Of a stretch of DNA of 64,000 nt, positions 26,841-34,100 are shown one piece after another. Each line of letters opens with the position of its first letter. The first letter of the stretch is position 1. Source of the stretch: Acidicapsa acidisoli (lineage in GTDB: Bacteria > Acidobacteriota > Terriglobia > Terriglobales > Acidobacteriaceae); the NCBI RefSeq assembly GCF_025685625.1, contig NZ_JAGSYI010000002.1, positions 124,001 to 188,000 of the forward strand. The letters run 5' to 3'. Under the pieces are notes generated by a model. That model saw nothing but the letters and a program-made list of their open reading frames with translations, did no database searches and had not been told where the DNA came from. The position numbers were made by a program, and so were the translations under genes.

Positions 26841-28022
26841 TCACCGTCGGCCCGTGGGATGATCTCGGGTCCATTGGATTTTCAATGGATGGTCCAGTTC
26901 GAAAAGCTTTTCCTTCAGGTAAGTGTTCCAGGCTTGTTGCGTTGGCATATCTGCCTTGGACCATCCGGAGCCGGCGTAGTAAGTGAAGGTCTGACCGGAA
27001 TGAACCGGAAATGAGAGCACACCCTGGCCGTCTATCTGAGATGCGCTTGCCTGCTGAGTTGGAAACTCGATGAGACCAGTAGCAATGCGGCCTGCGGTTG
27101 GGTCCTGGGGAGTGTCCCATACGGAGAGGATGCGGCCGTTTTCGATGGCTGTGAAGTCCGCGCCGGGATGGATGGCGATGGCTGCGGCTGCCTGGATGGT
27201 GGATTCTCCGGTGAAGGTGAAAGTGGACTCGATCTTGTTGAGATGGGTTCCGGCATCGAGGGTGATGCGCTTGGTCTCGGTTACTTCGATACCGTTGGCA
27301 TTCCAGGGAGCGTAGGTTAGCTCGAATTGGAAACGGACGGGGCCATCGGAGATTTGTTTGAGATGCGTGTAGTTCTTTGAGACCCATAGCTTGTTGCCAC
27401 TTACAACGGCGGTGCCTCCGCAGCCGCGAGTTGGGCCTACCAGGTAAGAATCGAGGCCAACGCCGTCATCGACGTGATAGGAGAGCTTGGGATTATGCGT
27501 TCGCGCACCTTCCGCATCGTGTTTGTAAAAGCTGTTGATGACGAAGTTAGGAACGCGCTTGGACCAGACATCGATGCCGGAGGTAATCTCGCCGGTTGCC
27601 TCTAATGCGGGGCCGTAGACGCGATAGGCTACGTACTTGTTTTCCCATGCGAAATCGTCTTTGCGTTCGGGGGCTTCGCGGCCGAAGACTTGCGGGTCTG
27701 GCTGGCTGCTGACGTCTCTGTTGATGAAGTCGATGTTTAGCTTGCCGCTGGCGGGCAGTTGTACTGCGATCAGGAGCAAATCATTCGAGATTTGCGTTGG
27801 AAGGTGTTCGTGGGTCTCTGCGTTCTCGGCGATTTTCTGGTCGAGGTTTGCGATATGTTTGCGTGCCTCTGCTAGAGGCAATTCGATAACTTCGGGTTGC
27901 CGGGGATGATTTGGCAGGCCGGAGATTGAAAGCTGCTGGGCTTTGACTTCGCCTATCGATGCAAATGCGGCCAGCAAGAGGATTGCGGCCTTGATCGATG
28001 AGGGAGCGAGTGAGGTATTCAT
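26841..28022 (-). CDS. DUF4861 family protein of the pectin operon
   Basis: A 393-residue exported protein with a signal peptide (residues 1-28). It resembles DUF4861 proteins, which accompany rhamnogalacturonan and pectin genes in Bacteroidetes and Acidobacteria. Distinctive stretches are YVAYRVYGPALEATGEITSG, KLSYHVDDGVGLDSYLVGPT and RGCGGTAVVSGNKLWVSKNY, with a conserved WDTPQDPTAGRIATGLI. No catalytic motif is established. The beta-sandwich-like composition suggests carbohydrate binding or a lyase role. Only 9 bp separate it from the GH105 gene, so it is co-transcribed. Confidence 0.8.
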   Translation of the reverse strand: MNTSLAPSSIKAAILLLAAFASIGEVKAQQLSISGLPNHPRQPEVIELPLAEARKHIANLDQKIAENAETHEHLPTQISNDLLLIAVQLPASGKLNIDFINRDVSSQPDPQVFGREAPERKDDFAWENKYVAYRVYGPALEATGEITSGIDVWSKRVPNFVINSFYKHDAEGARTHNPKLSYHVDDGVGLDSYLVGPTRGCGGTAVVSGNKLWVSKNYTHLKQISDGPVRFQFELTYAPWNANGIEVTETKRITLDAGTHLNKIESTFTFTGESTIQAAAAIAIHPGADFTAIENGRILSVWDTPQDPTAGRIATGLIEFPTQQASASQIDGQGVLSFPVHSGQTFTYYAGSGWSKADMPTQQAWNTYLKEKLFELDHPLKIQWTRDHPTGRR

Positions 28023-28031
28023 ATACGTTTC

Positions 28032-29222
28032 CTAGTTCGACGACATGCTGTAGATTTCTGATCCGGCGAGGAGAAATGCGCCTACGCCGTAGACATAGCT
28101 GGACGTGACTTTGAATTGGTCTGGAGCTGCGCCGACTGGTTGAATGCAGCCGAGGCGGCCGTCCTGATAGATGTGTGAAAGAAGGCCGGTCCATGCCTTT
28201 TTCACGACAGGCAGATATTGCTTGCGATCGAGAATTCCGGTGCGGATTCCCCACGCAATGGCATAGGTGTCAAAGGCCGATCCGGAGACCTCCGGCAGTG
28301 GATATGCGCCCGGATCAAGCAGGCCCGGACGCCATAGGCCGTCTGCGCCCTGGATTGCTGCGATGGCCTTTGCCATCTGCTGGAACTGCTCGACGTATTT
28401 TTGGCGATCGGGATAGTTCGCCGGCATGGATTGAAGGACTCGTGCGAGGCCAGCCATGACCCACCCGTTGCCGCGTGACCAGAAGAGTTTTGAGCCGTTG
28501 GCGTCGTGTTTAGCGAGGAAAGTTGCGTCACGCGAGAAGAGATGTTGCTGCGGATCGTAGAGAAGATTGGAGGTGATCCACCACTCGCGATCCATGAAGT
28601 CGAGATACTTGCGGTCGCCGGTGATTTTGGATAGATTCGCGAGCACGGGCGGGCCCATAAAGAGAGCGTCGCACCACCACCAGAGGGGCTTGTGCGGGTC
28701 GTCAGTTCGTTGAAGGAGCGCATCCATGCGCTCGCGCGTCGGAGCGAGCATGGCTGGATCATGGATCTCTTCATATAGCGCCAGATAAGTCTGGCCTATG
28801 GCGTGGTCATCGGCGTGTTCGGGACGCGCGCCTAGCTGCCAGTTGAATTGCCTGCCCATGGACTGCATGGCATTTCGATAGGTGCTTCCATTGACTGCTG
28901 GCGGAACGGCCATAAATCCCGCGTAGAGAGCGGCGAGCGTCCAGTCCTGTGTGTAATTGCCCTGCACTCGATTCAGTTGCCAGTCGGCGACTTTGCGTAG
29001 AGCTTGCGCTACATCATTCTTTCTGAATGCCGGGGACAAGCCGGTTGCGAGCGGGCCTGCATCTGCTGGCGAGTCGCCGACGACTGGAAGGCTATCACTC
29101 GATGGCCGCTGCGATTGCAACGTTGCTGGGGATGAGAATATCAGCCCAAAGACTAGCAGGGCGAATGCAGCGCAGACTTGCGGACGCAGTGCGCTGCGAC
29201 GGTTCGAATTGCGAGGCTCCAC
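28032..29222 (-). CDS. GH105 unsaturated rhamnogalacturonyl/glucuronyl hydrolase
   Basis: A 396-residue exported enzyme of GH105 (YteR/YesR-like), which removes the unsaturated uronic acid that a lyase leaves on rhamnogalacturonan oligomers. An (alpha/alpha)6 barrel is supported by repeated aromatic motifs: WQLNRVQGNYTQDWTLAALY, LWWWCDALFMGPPVLANLSK with the catalytic Asp, and FWSRGNGWVMAGLARVLQ. A signal anchor covers residues ~15-37. It is the second gene of the operon, so oligomer cleavage probably happens outside the cytoplasm before KduI acts inside. Confidence 0.92.
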   Translation of the reverse strand: MEPRNSNRRSALRPQVCAAFALLVFGLIFSSPATLQSQRPSSDSLPVVGDSPADAGPLATGLSPAFRKNDVAQALRKVADWQLNRVQGNYTQDWTLAALYAGFMAVPPAVNGSTYRNAMQSMGRQFNWQLGARPEHADDHAIGQTYLALYEEIHDPAMLAPTRERMDALLQRTDDPHKPLWWWCDALFMGPPVLANLSKITGDRKYLDFMDREWWITSNLLYDPQQHLFSRDATFLAKHDANGSKLFWSRGNGWVMAGLARVLQSMPANYPDRQKYVEQFQQMAKAIAAIQGADGLWRPGLLDPGAYPLPEVSGSAFDTYAIAWGIRTGILDRKQYLPVVKKAWTGLLSHIYQDGRLGCIQPVGAAPDQFKVTSSYVYGVGAFLLAGSEIYSMSSN

Positions 29223-29234
29223 TATCGTCTCCTG

Positions 29235-30515
29235 TTAGTTGGGAGTTGCAATTGCTTTGAGCTGATATTGATGTGACTTAGGCTGCGCGAACTCATAGAT
29301 TCGTTTCTGCAATTCTTTTTCAAATTGCAAGAGATCCGAGGCGCCTGGCTCTGCCGAGGTTCCGTATTTCATCTGATTGACGAACATTTGAAGCCGCACG
29401 TAATGGGCGTCATCGCGGTCGCGAACGAGCCAGCTGACCCGGAAGGCCTGACCGCGCATAGGTGTGCTCAACCTTGCCAGATTAACACCCGTGTTCAGCT
29501 CTGCGTTGGTGAATATGCCGATGGGAGTGCCATCGATTGTGAATTGATAGTTGCCTTCCGCCAATCCGTGGACGGTTAACAATTGCTGATTCAGATCCCG
29601 CTCGATGTCGGTGATTTGCTGGAGGAAATGATTGGCGGCGTTCTTGTCATCATCGAACGGTAGTGGAAGGGCGTCGTCCAGTTGGGTCCAGCTGATGCCT
29701 GACTGCTTTGCTGAAAGGTCGGAGACATGGGCGTTCTTTGTTTCGATGGTCGTAAGCTGCTTTGCGTCGATGGTCGTCGAAGAGACGATGGATGGAGCGT
29801 TCCATCCCTTCAGGATAGCCGCGGCCATGAACCAGTGAGCCATGGGTTCCGGATGTACGCGGTCTGGGAGGAGCAGTTCCGTTGCCAGCGGATCGATGGC
29901 GGCGCCTCTATTGAGAGATGCGACGAATGGCGCGTTGAGATCGATGAAGGTTGCGTTGTGTTTGCGGGCTAATTCGCTGTCGATTTCGGAAAAATGGGTC
30001 AGGGTCGAGTTGTAGCCACCAGGAACTTTTGCCGGCCTGGTTACTTCATCGTACGGCGAGGGGCCTAGGAGCGACAGGCGCACGCCGGGGAGTGCCGTTT
30101 CGAGGGAGTTGAGGATGTGCTCGTAGCCCTGGGTGTACTTGCTCTCGATCTCGGGAGTCAGGTTTCCATAGCCGCCATCGTTCATGCCGAGCATGATGGT
30201 GACCACGGTGGGCTTTTGTGGAAAGACATCTCTCGGCAGGCGTGTGTCGATGGACCCGGCGCTGCCGCCGGAGACGCGGTCACCTCCTACTCCGGCATTG
30301 AAGAACTGCACCTGCATGTGAGGAAAGCGGGTGACGGTGTAGACGTCAACGTCCTGGGTATAGTAGCGCTGCTCGGTTATGCTGTCTCCGTAGAAGACGA
30401 CGGTGTCGCCATCGTGGAGGTAATAGGACTTCTCGGCCGGTTGAGCGAAGAGGAACGGCGAGGAAGCAATAACTATGGCAATGAAAGCAAAGCTATTCGG
30501 AACTCTAAAACGCAT
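29235..30515 (-). CDS. SGNH/GDSL hydrolase, probable pectin/rhamnogalacturonan acetylesterase
   Basis: A 426-residue secreted esterase. The ATG at 30515 is followed by a signal peptide (residues 1-24, ending LFAQP). SGNH blocks are VVFYGDSITEQRYYT (block I Ser), GVGGDRVSGG (Gly), MLGMNDGGYG (Asn) and LPDRVHPEPMAHWFMA (Asp and His). The C-terminal ~170 residues form an accessory domain. First gene of the pectin operon; it probably removes acetyl groups so that GH105 can work. The acetyl substrate is inferred from context. Confidence 0.88.
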   Translation of the reverse strand: MRFRVPNSFAFIAIVIASSPFLFAQPAEKSYYLHDGDTVVFYGDSITEQRYYTQDVDVYTVTRFPHMQVQFFNAGVGGDRVSGGSAGSIDTRLPRDVFPQKPTVVTIMLGMNDGGYGNLTPEIESKYTQGYEHILNSLETALPGVRLSLLGPSPYDEVTRPAKVPGGYNSTLTHFSEIDSELARKHNATFIDLNAPFVASLNRGAAIDPLATELLLPDRVHPEPMAHWFMAAAILKGWNAPSIVSSTTIDAKQLTTIETKNAHVSDLSAKQSGISWTQLDDALPLPFDDDKNAANHFLQQITDIERDLNQQLLTVHGLAEGNYQFTIDGTPIGIFTNAELNTGVNLARLSTPMRGQAFRVSWLVRDRDDAHYVRLQMFVNQMKYGTSAEPGASDLLQFEKELQKRIYEFAQPKSHQYQLKAIATPN

Positions 30516-30583
30516 CGATAAAAACCCCTGACGAGGATACACGGAAGGGTGAGGGGCTGTCTGCTCGATGCGGGTTGGGCACT

Positions 30584-30683
30584 TGGGTCAGTTTGGAAGA
30601 GGGGTCGCCCCTCAGGGGCTAAAGCCCTCTGATATTGCCGATTTAACGTACGGGCTGAAGCCCGTACCCTTCAAACTGACCCA
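30584..30683. repeat. Copy B of the 100-bp palindromic repeat
   Basis: Full-length element of exactly 100 bp. The ends are TGGGTCAGTTTGGAAG and CTTCAAACTGACCCA in inverted orientation, around two inner hairpins (GGGGCTAAAGCCCT and TACGGGCTGAAGCCCGTA). It has no coding capacity. It lies upstream of the pectin operon start. Confidence 0.85.
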
Positions 30684-30700
30684 CTACCCGGGATGAAAGA

Positions 30701-31498
30701 TCATCGGACTATGAATTGAGTTGCGGAAGGAATGGCGACAGGGGCCAGGTCCGCGGAGTTGAACTGCGCTTTTGCGAGGCCGTCTCTTGAGTGAAGCGGG
30801 CTTTGGGTTGCGATGTGTATCCACTCGTGCAGGATGACTCGGGCGATGGCGATAGCCAGAAGCTGGTCGCGGTACTTCCGATCGTGTCCGTAGGCTCTGG
30901 TGGCAAGCATCTGAGCGAGAGGGCCGCATTCCACATGGACGAAGGGTTCAATGTGACCGTGGTTTCTTCTTACCCAGCCGAGTGGACCGGATATCTGGCC
31001 ATCCTCGAAGAGAACACGGGGCGGATGCGGGAGTATGGTGCAGTCTCCGTGGAGAAAGACGGTGACTGGGTTTTCTATAGACTGGCCCGGGGTTATCCGG
31101 TCTCCGCGAAGGATCTGGATCTGAGCACTTGACCCTGATTTCGACGACTGACTTGAGATGCCGACGGCGTCTTGTTTCAGCCCGCGTATCTCGGCGGAAC
31201 TTGATGCCAATTCTTCCCCTAGCGCGGCGACGAGCGCAGTCCACTGTTGATCTGTCATTGGACGTGCTTTTCGATCTGTGAAGACTGCCAGCGTCGCTTG
31301 TGTTTTAACGGCGTAATCCGAGCCTGGTTCCGAGATAGGGCTTTGGGCGGCAACGGAGTTTACCGAAGCAATGAGCAACAAGCAAAGAGTGCACTGGAGC
31401 AGGTGTGTCGCGAGGGCCGGAATTCTGGTGATTCCGCCGTTCTCACGGATATCTTCGCGGCGATGGTCTGTCTTCCGTGTTGTTGAATCATGCTGCAT
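30701..31498 (-). CDS. Exported protein with HExxH zinc-metalloprotease-like motif
   Basis: A 265-residue protein. I use the ATG at 31498; an in-frame start at 31588 is also possible. A hydrophobic segment around residues 30-50 (LQCTLCLLLIASVNSVAAQ) looks like a late signal peptide or anchor. Near the C-terminus IARVILHEWIHIATQSPLHS contains HEWIH, the zinc-binding signature of gluzincin-type peptidases. The rest (VFTDRKARPMTDQQWTALVA, HVECGPLAQMLATRAYGHDR) matches no family I can name. Could be a peptidase or a non-catalytic relative. Confidence 0.65.
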   Translation of the reverse strand: MQHDSTTRKTDHRREDIRENGGITRIPALATHLLQCTLCLLLIASVNSVAAQSPISEPGSDYAVKTQATLAVFTDRKARPMTDQQWTALVAALGEELASSSAEIRGLKQDAVGISSQSSKSGSSAQIQILRGDRITPGQSIENPVTVFLHGDCTILPHPPRVLFEDGQISGPLGWVRRNHGHIEPFVHVECGPLAQMLATRAYGHDRKYRDQLLAIAIARVILHEWIHIATQSPLHSRDGLAKAQFNSADLAPVAIPSATQFIVR

Positions 31499-31688
31499 GT
31501 CGGCCTCCCGAATGCTTGAACGAGGCTCAGAATAGCGATTGCGGAGAGGCATCCGATATCCGAAGCTTGCGCGTAATTTGCTTTGCAAATGCGTGATTCG
31601 TGCGGCCGGATTTTGCTTGCGGAATGGCCGGTCATTGCGGCGAACGCCAGTCGCACCAACATCCCTGTCTTCAGGTTCACGCGGATCG

Positions 31689-31716
31689 TGTCATTCGTCC
31701 AATAGATTGATATAAT
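31689..31716 (+). promoter_or_regulatory. Possible sigma-70 promoter of the LysR gene
   Basis: A consensus -10 box TATAAT (31711-31716) lies 38 bp before the LysR start. The -35 hexamer 16-17 bp upstream (TGTCAT/GTGTCA) is weak. A LysR-type protein may itself bind here. Confidence 0.4.
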
Positions 31717-31754
31717 CCACTCCATCTGAAACAGAGATGGATAGGGAGGGACAG

Positions 31755-32690
31755 ATGGAAGTCCGCCAATTGCAAATCTTTCGGATCCTGGCTGAGGAGC
31801 TGAACTTTACCCGCACCGCGGAACTCGTTCACACGGTGCAGTCGAATGTGACGGCGCAGATCAAGGCGCTTGAGGAAGAGCTCGGGATGCCACTGTTTGA
31901 CCGGCTAGGGCGCCGCGTGGCGATCACGGATGCAGGACGACGCTTTCTGCCCTTTGCCGAGCAAGCCCTGGCGGCGATGGAACAGGGGCAGCGTGCGATG
32001 CAGGCGGGGGCGGCTCCAAGCGGTCCATTGCGGATCGGCGCGCCGGAATCGGTGCTTACTTATCGACTGCCGCAGGTGCTGCGGGCTTACAGGAAACGGT
32101 TTCCTCATGTCGAACTGATCTTTCGTCCGTATTCCGATGCATCTCTGTGTGCGATGCTTGAAACCGGCAAGTTTGACATGGCCATCCACATGTCCGATGC
32201 GGCTCATGGACCGGCATTTAAATCTATTCGATTGCGGACCGAGCGGGTCTTTTTGCTGAGCGATGCGAGCCATCCGCTGGCTAATTGCCGTACCGTGAAA
32301 CCGACTGATCTGGCTGGACAGATGCTGCTTCTGACGGAGGCCGGTTGCAGTTACCGCGAAAAGCTTGACCGGGTGCTGGCATTGCAAAATATCCGCCCCG
32401 GAAATGTGACGGAGTTTTCGAGCGTTGAGGCCATTAAGCAATGCGTGATTGCAGGCATGGGGCTGGCTTTACTGCCGGCGATTGTGGTTTCGCGCGAACT
32501 GCGCCAGCATCAGATCAAGGCGCTGCACTGGGCCGGGCCGTCACTGGATATTGCTACCCAGGTCCTATGGCACAAGGACAAGTGGGTATCTCCGGCGATG
32601 GCGGCTTTTCAGGAGGTTATGCAGGAAAAGCTGGAGGATTCGGAGAGTTCGAACGGTTGTCTGGCGATCGAGGGGCAGTTGGTGCGGTAG
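31755..32690 (+). CDS. LysR-type transcriptional regulator
   Basis: A 311-residue LTTR. The N-terminal winged helix is MEVRQLQIFRILAEELNFTR then TAELVHTVQSNVTAQIKALE. The effector domain begins near residue 90 (GPLRIGAPESVLTYRLPQVL). The start at 31755 is preceded by GGGAGGG. The usual divergent partner gene would be the HExxH protein on the other strand (start 31498), a candidate target. The effector is unknown. Confidence 0.92.
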   Translation: MEVRQLQIFRILAEELNFTRTAELVHTVQSNVTAQIKALEEELGMPLFDRLGRRVAITDAGRRFLPFAEQALAAMEQGQRAMQAGAAPSGPLRIGAPESVLTYRLPQVLRAYRKRFPHVELIFRPYSDASLCAMLETGKFDMAIHMSDAAHGPAFKSIRLRTERVFLLSDASHPLANCRTVKPTDLAGQMLLLTEAGCSYREKLDRVLALQNIRPGNVTEFSSVEAIKQCVIAGMGLALLPAIVVSRELRQHQIKALHWAGPSLDIATQVLWHKDKWVSPAMAAFQEVMQEKLEDSESSNGCLAIEGQLVR

Positions 32691-32727
32691 TGCGACTAGC
32701 CAACTGAACGAACCGTTTGATTGGTAA

Positions 32728-32827
32728 TGGGTCAGTTTGAAGAATGGCTAACCCTCAGGGGCTAAAGCCCCTTGATATTGCATGGCTTAATGTACGGGCT
32801 AAAGCCCGTACCCTTCAAACTGACCCA
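32728..32827. repeat. Copy C of the 100-bp palindromic repeat
   Basis: Full-length 100-bp element with ends TGGGTCAGTTTGAAG and CTTCAAACTGACCCA as exact inverted repeats. The inner hairpins are GGGGCTAAAGCCCC and TACGGGCTAAAGCCCGTA. It lies just past the LysR stop. Confidence 0.85.
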
Positions 32828-32973
32828 CTATGTTTTGTTTCGAAGGCCGACAAAGATTGCAATCAGGGAGTATACTTCTGGCCTAGAAAATCCTGTGTCA
32901 GCGTGCGTCCATGTATGGATGGCGTCTTAAGGCTTAAGCGAGAGTTGCGGGTTCTCGTTTTTGGAGCGGAGGT

Positions 32974-34062
32974 ATGATGAGATCGCTGAAAAGCTGGTTT
33001 GTAAAAGAGACGCCGCCAGAGCGTCGAGGCGCCGAGCGGATAGCTTCGCCCTGGCTTGTTGCTTATGACTGGAGTAGCTCGGAGACGAAGAGGCACGATA
33101 TTCGAGATATCAGCGCGACAGGGCTTTACTTACTCACAAACGAGCGCTGGGCTCCCGGAGAGTTGGTTTCTATTGGATTACACAAAAAGGATCTGCCGTT
33201 GGAGAATGGCGGACATGGTATCCCGGTGCAGGTTAGGGCTGTTCGATGGGGCGCAGATGGTGTTGGCCTCTCCTTTGTTCAGGCAAAGGATATGGACTTA
33301 CACCTTGGAGAAAACCCTCTTGCTGACGCGGCGGACCGGAAGGAGCCGGAAGGCGTGAGGCGGAAGCTGCGCATGGCCAAAGCCAGCGCGTTTGTGGATC
33401 GGATTTGTCCGTCTATCTCTGAGGATGTGAAGGTGCTGTTTCGCGACCGGCTTAGTACCTTCCGAGTTGGAAACGCAATCGAAATTGCGCTGAAAGCGGA
33501 AGAGATGTTGGTATCTGGTGAGTTTGTCGATCGGAAACGAGCGCATCCTCGGCTTGTGATGCGCATTCTCGAAGACGGATCGTGGACTGACGATGATGCC
33601 ATTCAGAAACTATGGGCGGGGTTGTTAGTTGGGTCGTGCACGAAGGATGGGGATGACGAGTCGAATATGGAGTTCGTTACCCTGCTAAGTGACATCGCGT
33701 CCGAGCACGTCCAGATTTTTGCAACTGCATGCGCGAGGGCGAATGTATTTGTATCCGAATCCGGTTCCGTGTCGGCGCAGCCGCTGGTATTCACCCTGGA
33801 GGAGCTTGGGAAGATTACCTGTCTGCACGATATGAATCGAATCGATGTGGATATCGATCATCTGACTGTCTTCGGGCTGTTTGAGAAGCGAGTCAAGACC
33901 TCAAGTTATACGTCCGTTTCCGACGCGATGATCAGGCCGAGCAGGCTCGGTTTGGAACTATATGCACGTTGTTACGGACATCGCGGAGCTACACAGGATT
34001 TCTACTCGGCGCTGCGCAAGAGAGAGCCCGCGCCGGATGAAGTGGCGCAGGCTCCGGTTTAG
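32974..34062 (+). CDS. PilZ-domain protein with uncharacterised C-terminal domain
   Basis: A 362-residue protein. Residues ~15-110 are a PilZ domain, the c-di-GMP receptor fold (ERRGAERIASPWLVAYDWSS, then ISATGLYLLTNERWAPGELV, and VRAVRWGADGVGLSFV). The first arginine motif is RRGAER rather than the classical RxxxR spacing, so ligand binding is uncertain. The remaining ~250 residues are helical and charged; the part around LWAGLLVGSCTKDGDDE faintly recalls DUF4393. GCGGAGG precedes the tandem ATG ATG start. It may couple c-di-GMP to an unknown output. Confidence 0.75.
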   Translation: MMRSLKSWFVKETPPERRGAERIASPWLVAYDWSSSETKRHDIRDISATGLYLLTNERWAPGELVSIGLHKKDLPLENGGHGIPVQVRAVRWGADGVGLSFVQAKDMDLHLGENPLADAADRKEPEGVRRKLRMAKASAFVDRICPSISEDVKVLFRDRLSTFRVGNAIEIALKAEEMLVSGEFVDRKRAHPRLVMRILEDGSWTDDDAIQKLWAGLLVGSCTKDGDDESNMEFVTLLSDIASEHVQIFATACARANVFVSESGSVSAQPLVFTLEELGKITCLHDMNRIDVDIDHLTVFGLFEKRVKTSSYTSVSDAMIRPSRLGLELYARCYGHRGATQDFYSALRKREPAPDEVAQAPV

Positions 34063-34089
34063 AGCGCTTGCTCGGGCAAGCGCTCTAAA
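34058..34089. terminator. Bidirectional hairpin terminator
   Basis: A 14-bp perfect stem (tttagagcgcttgc, 34058-34071, with 34076-34089) has a TCGG tetraloop and A/T at its base. It overlaps the PilZ stop and lies 12 bp from the end of the convergent GH2 gene, so it can serve both. Confidence 0.75.
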
Positions 34090-34100
34090 CCATTAAGCTA

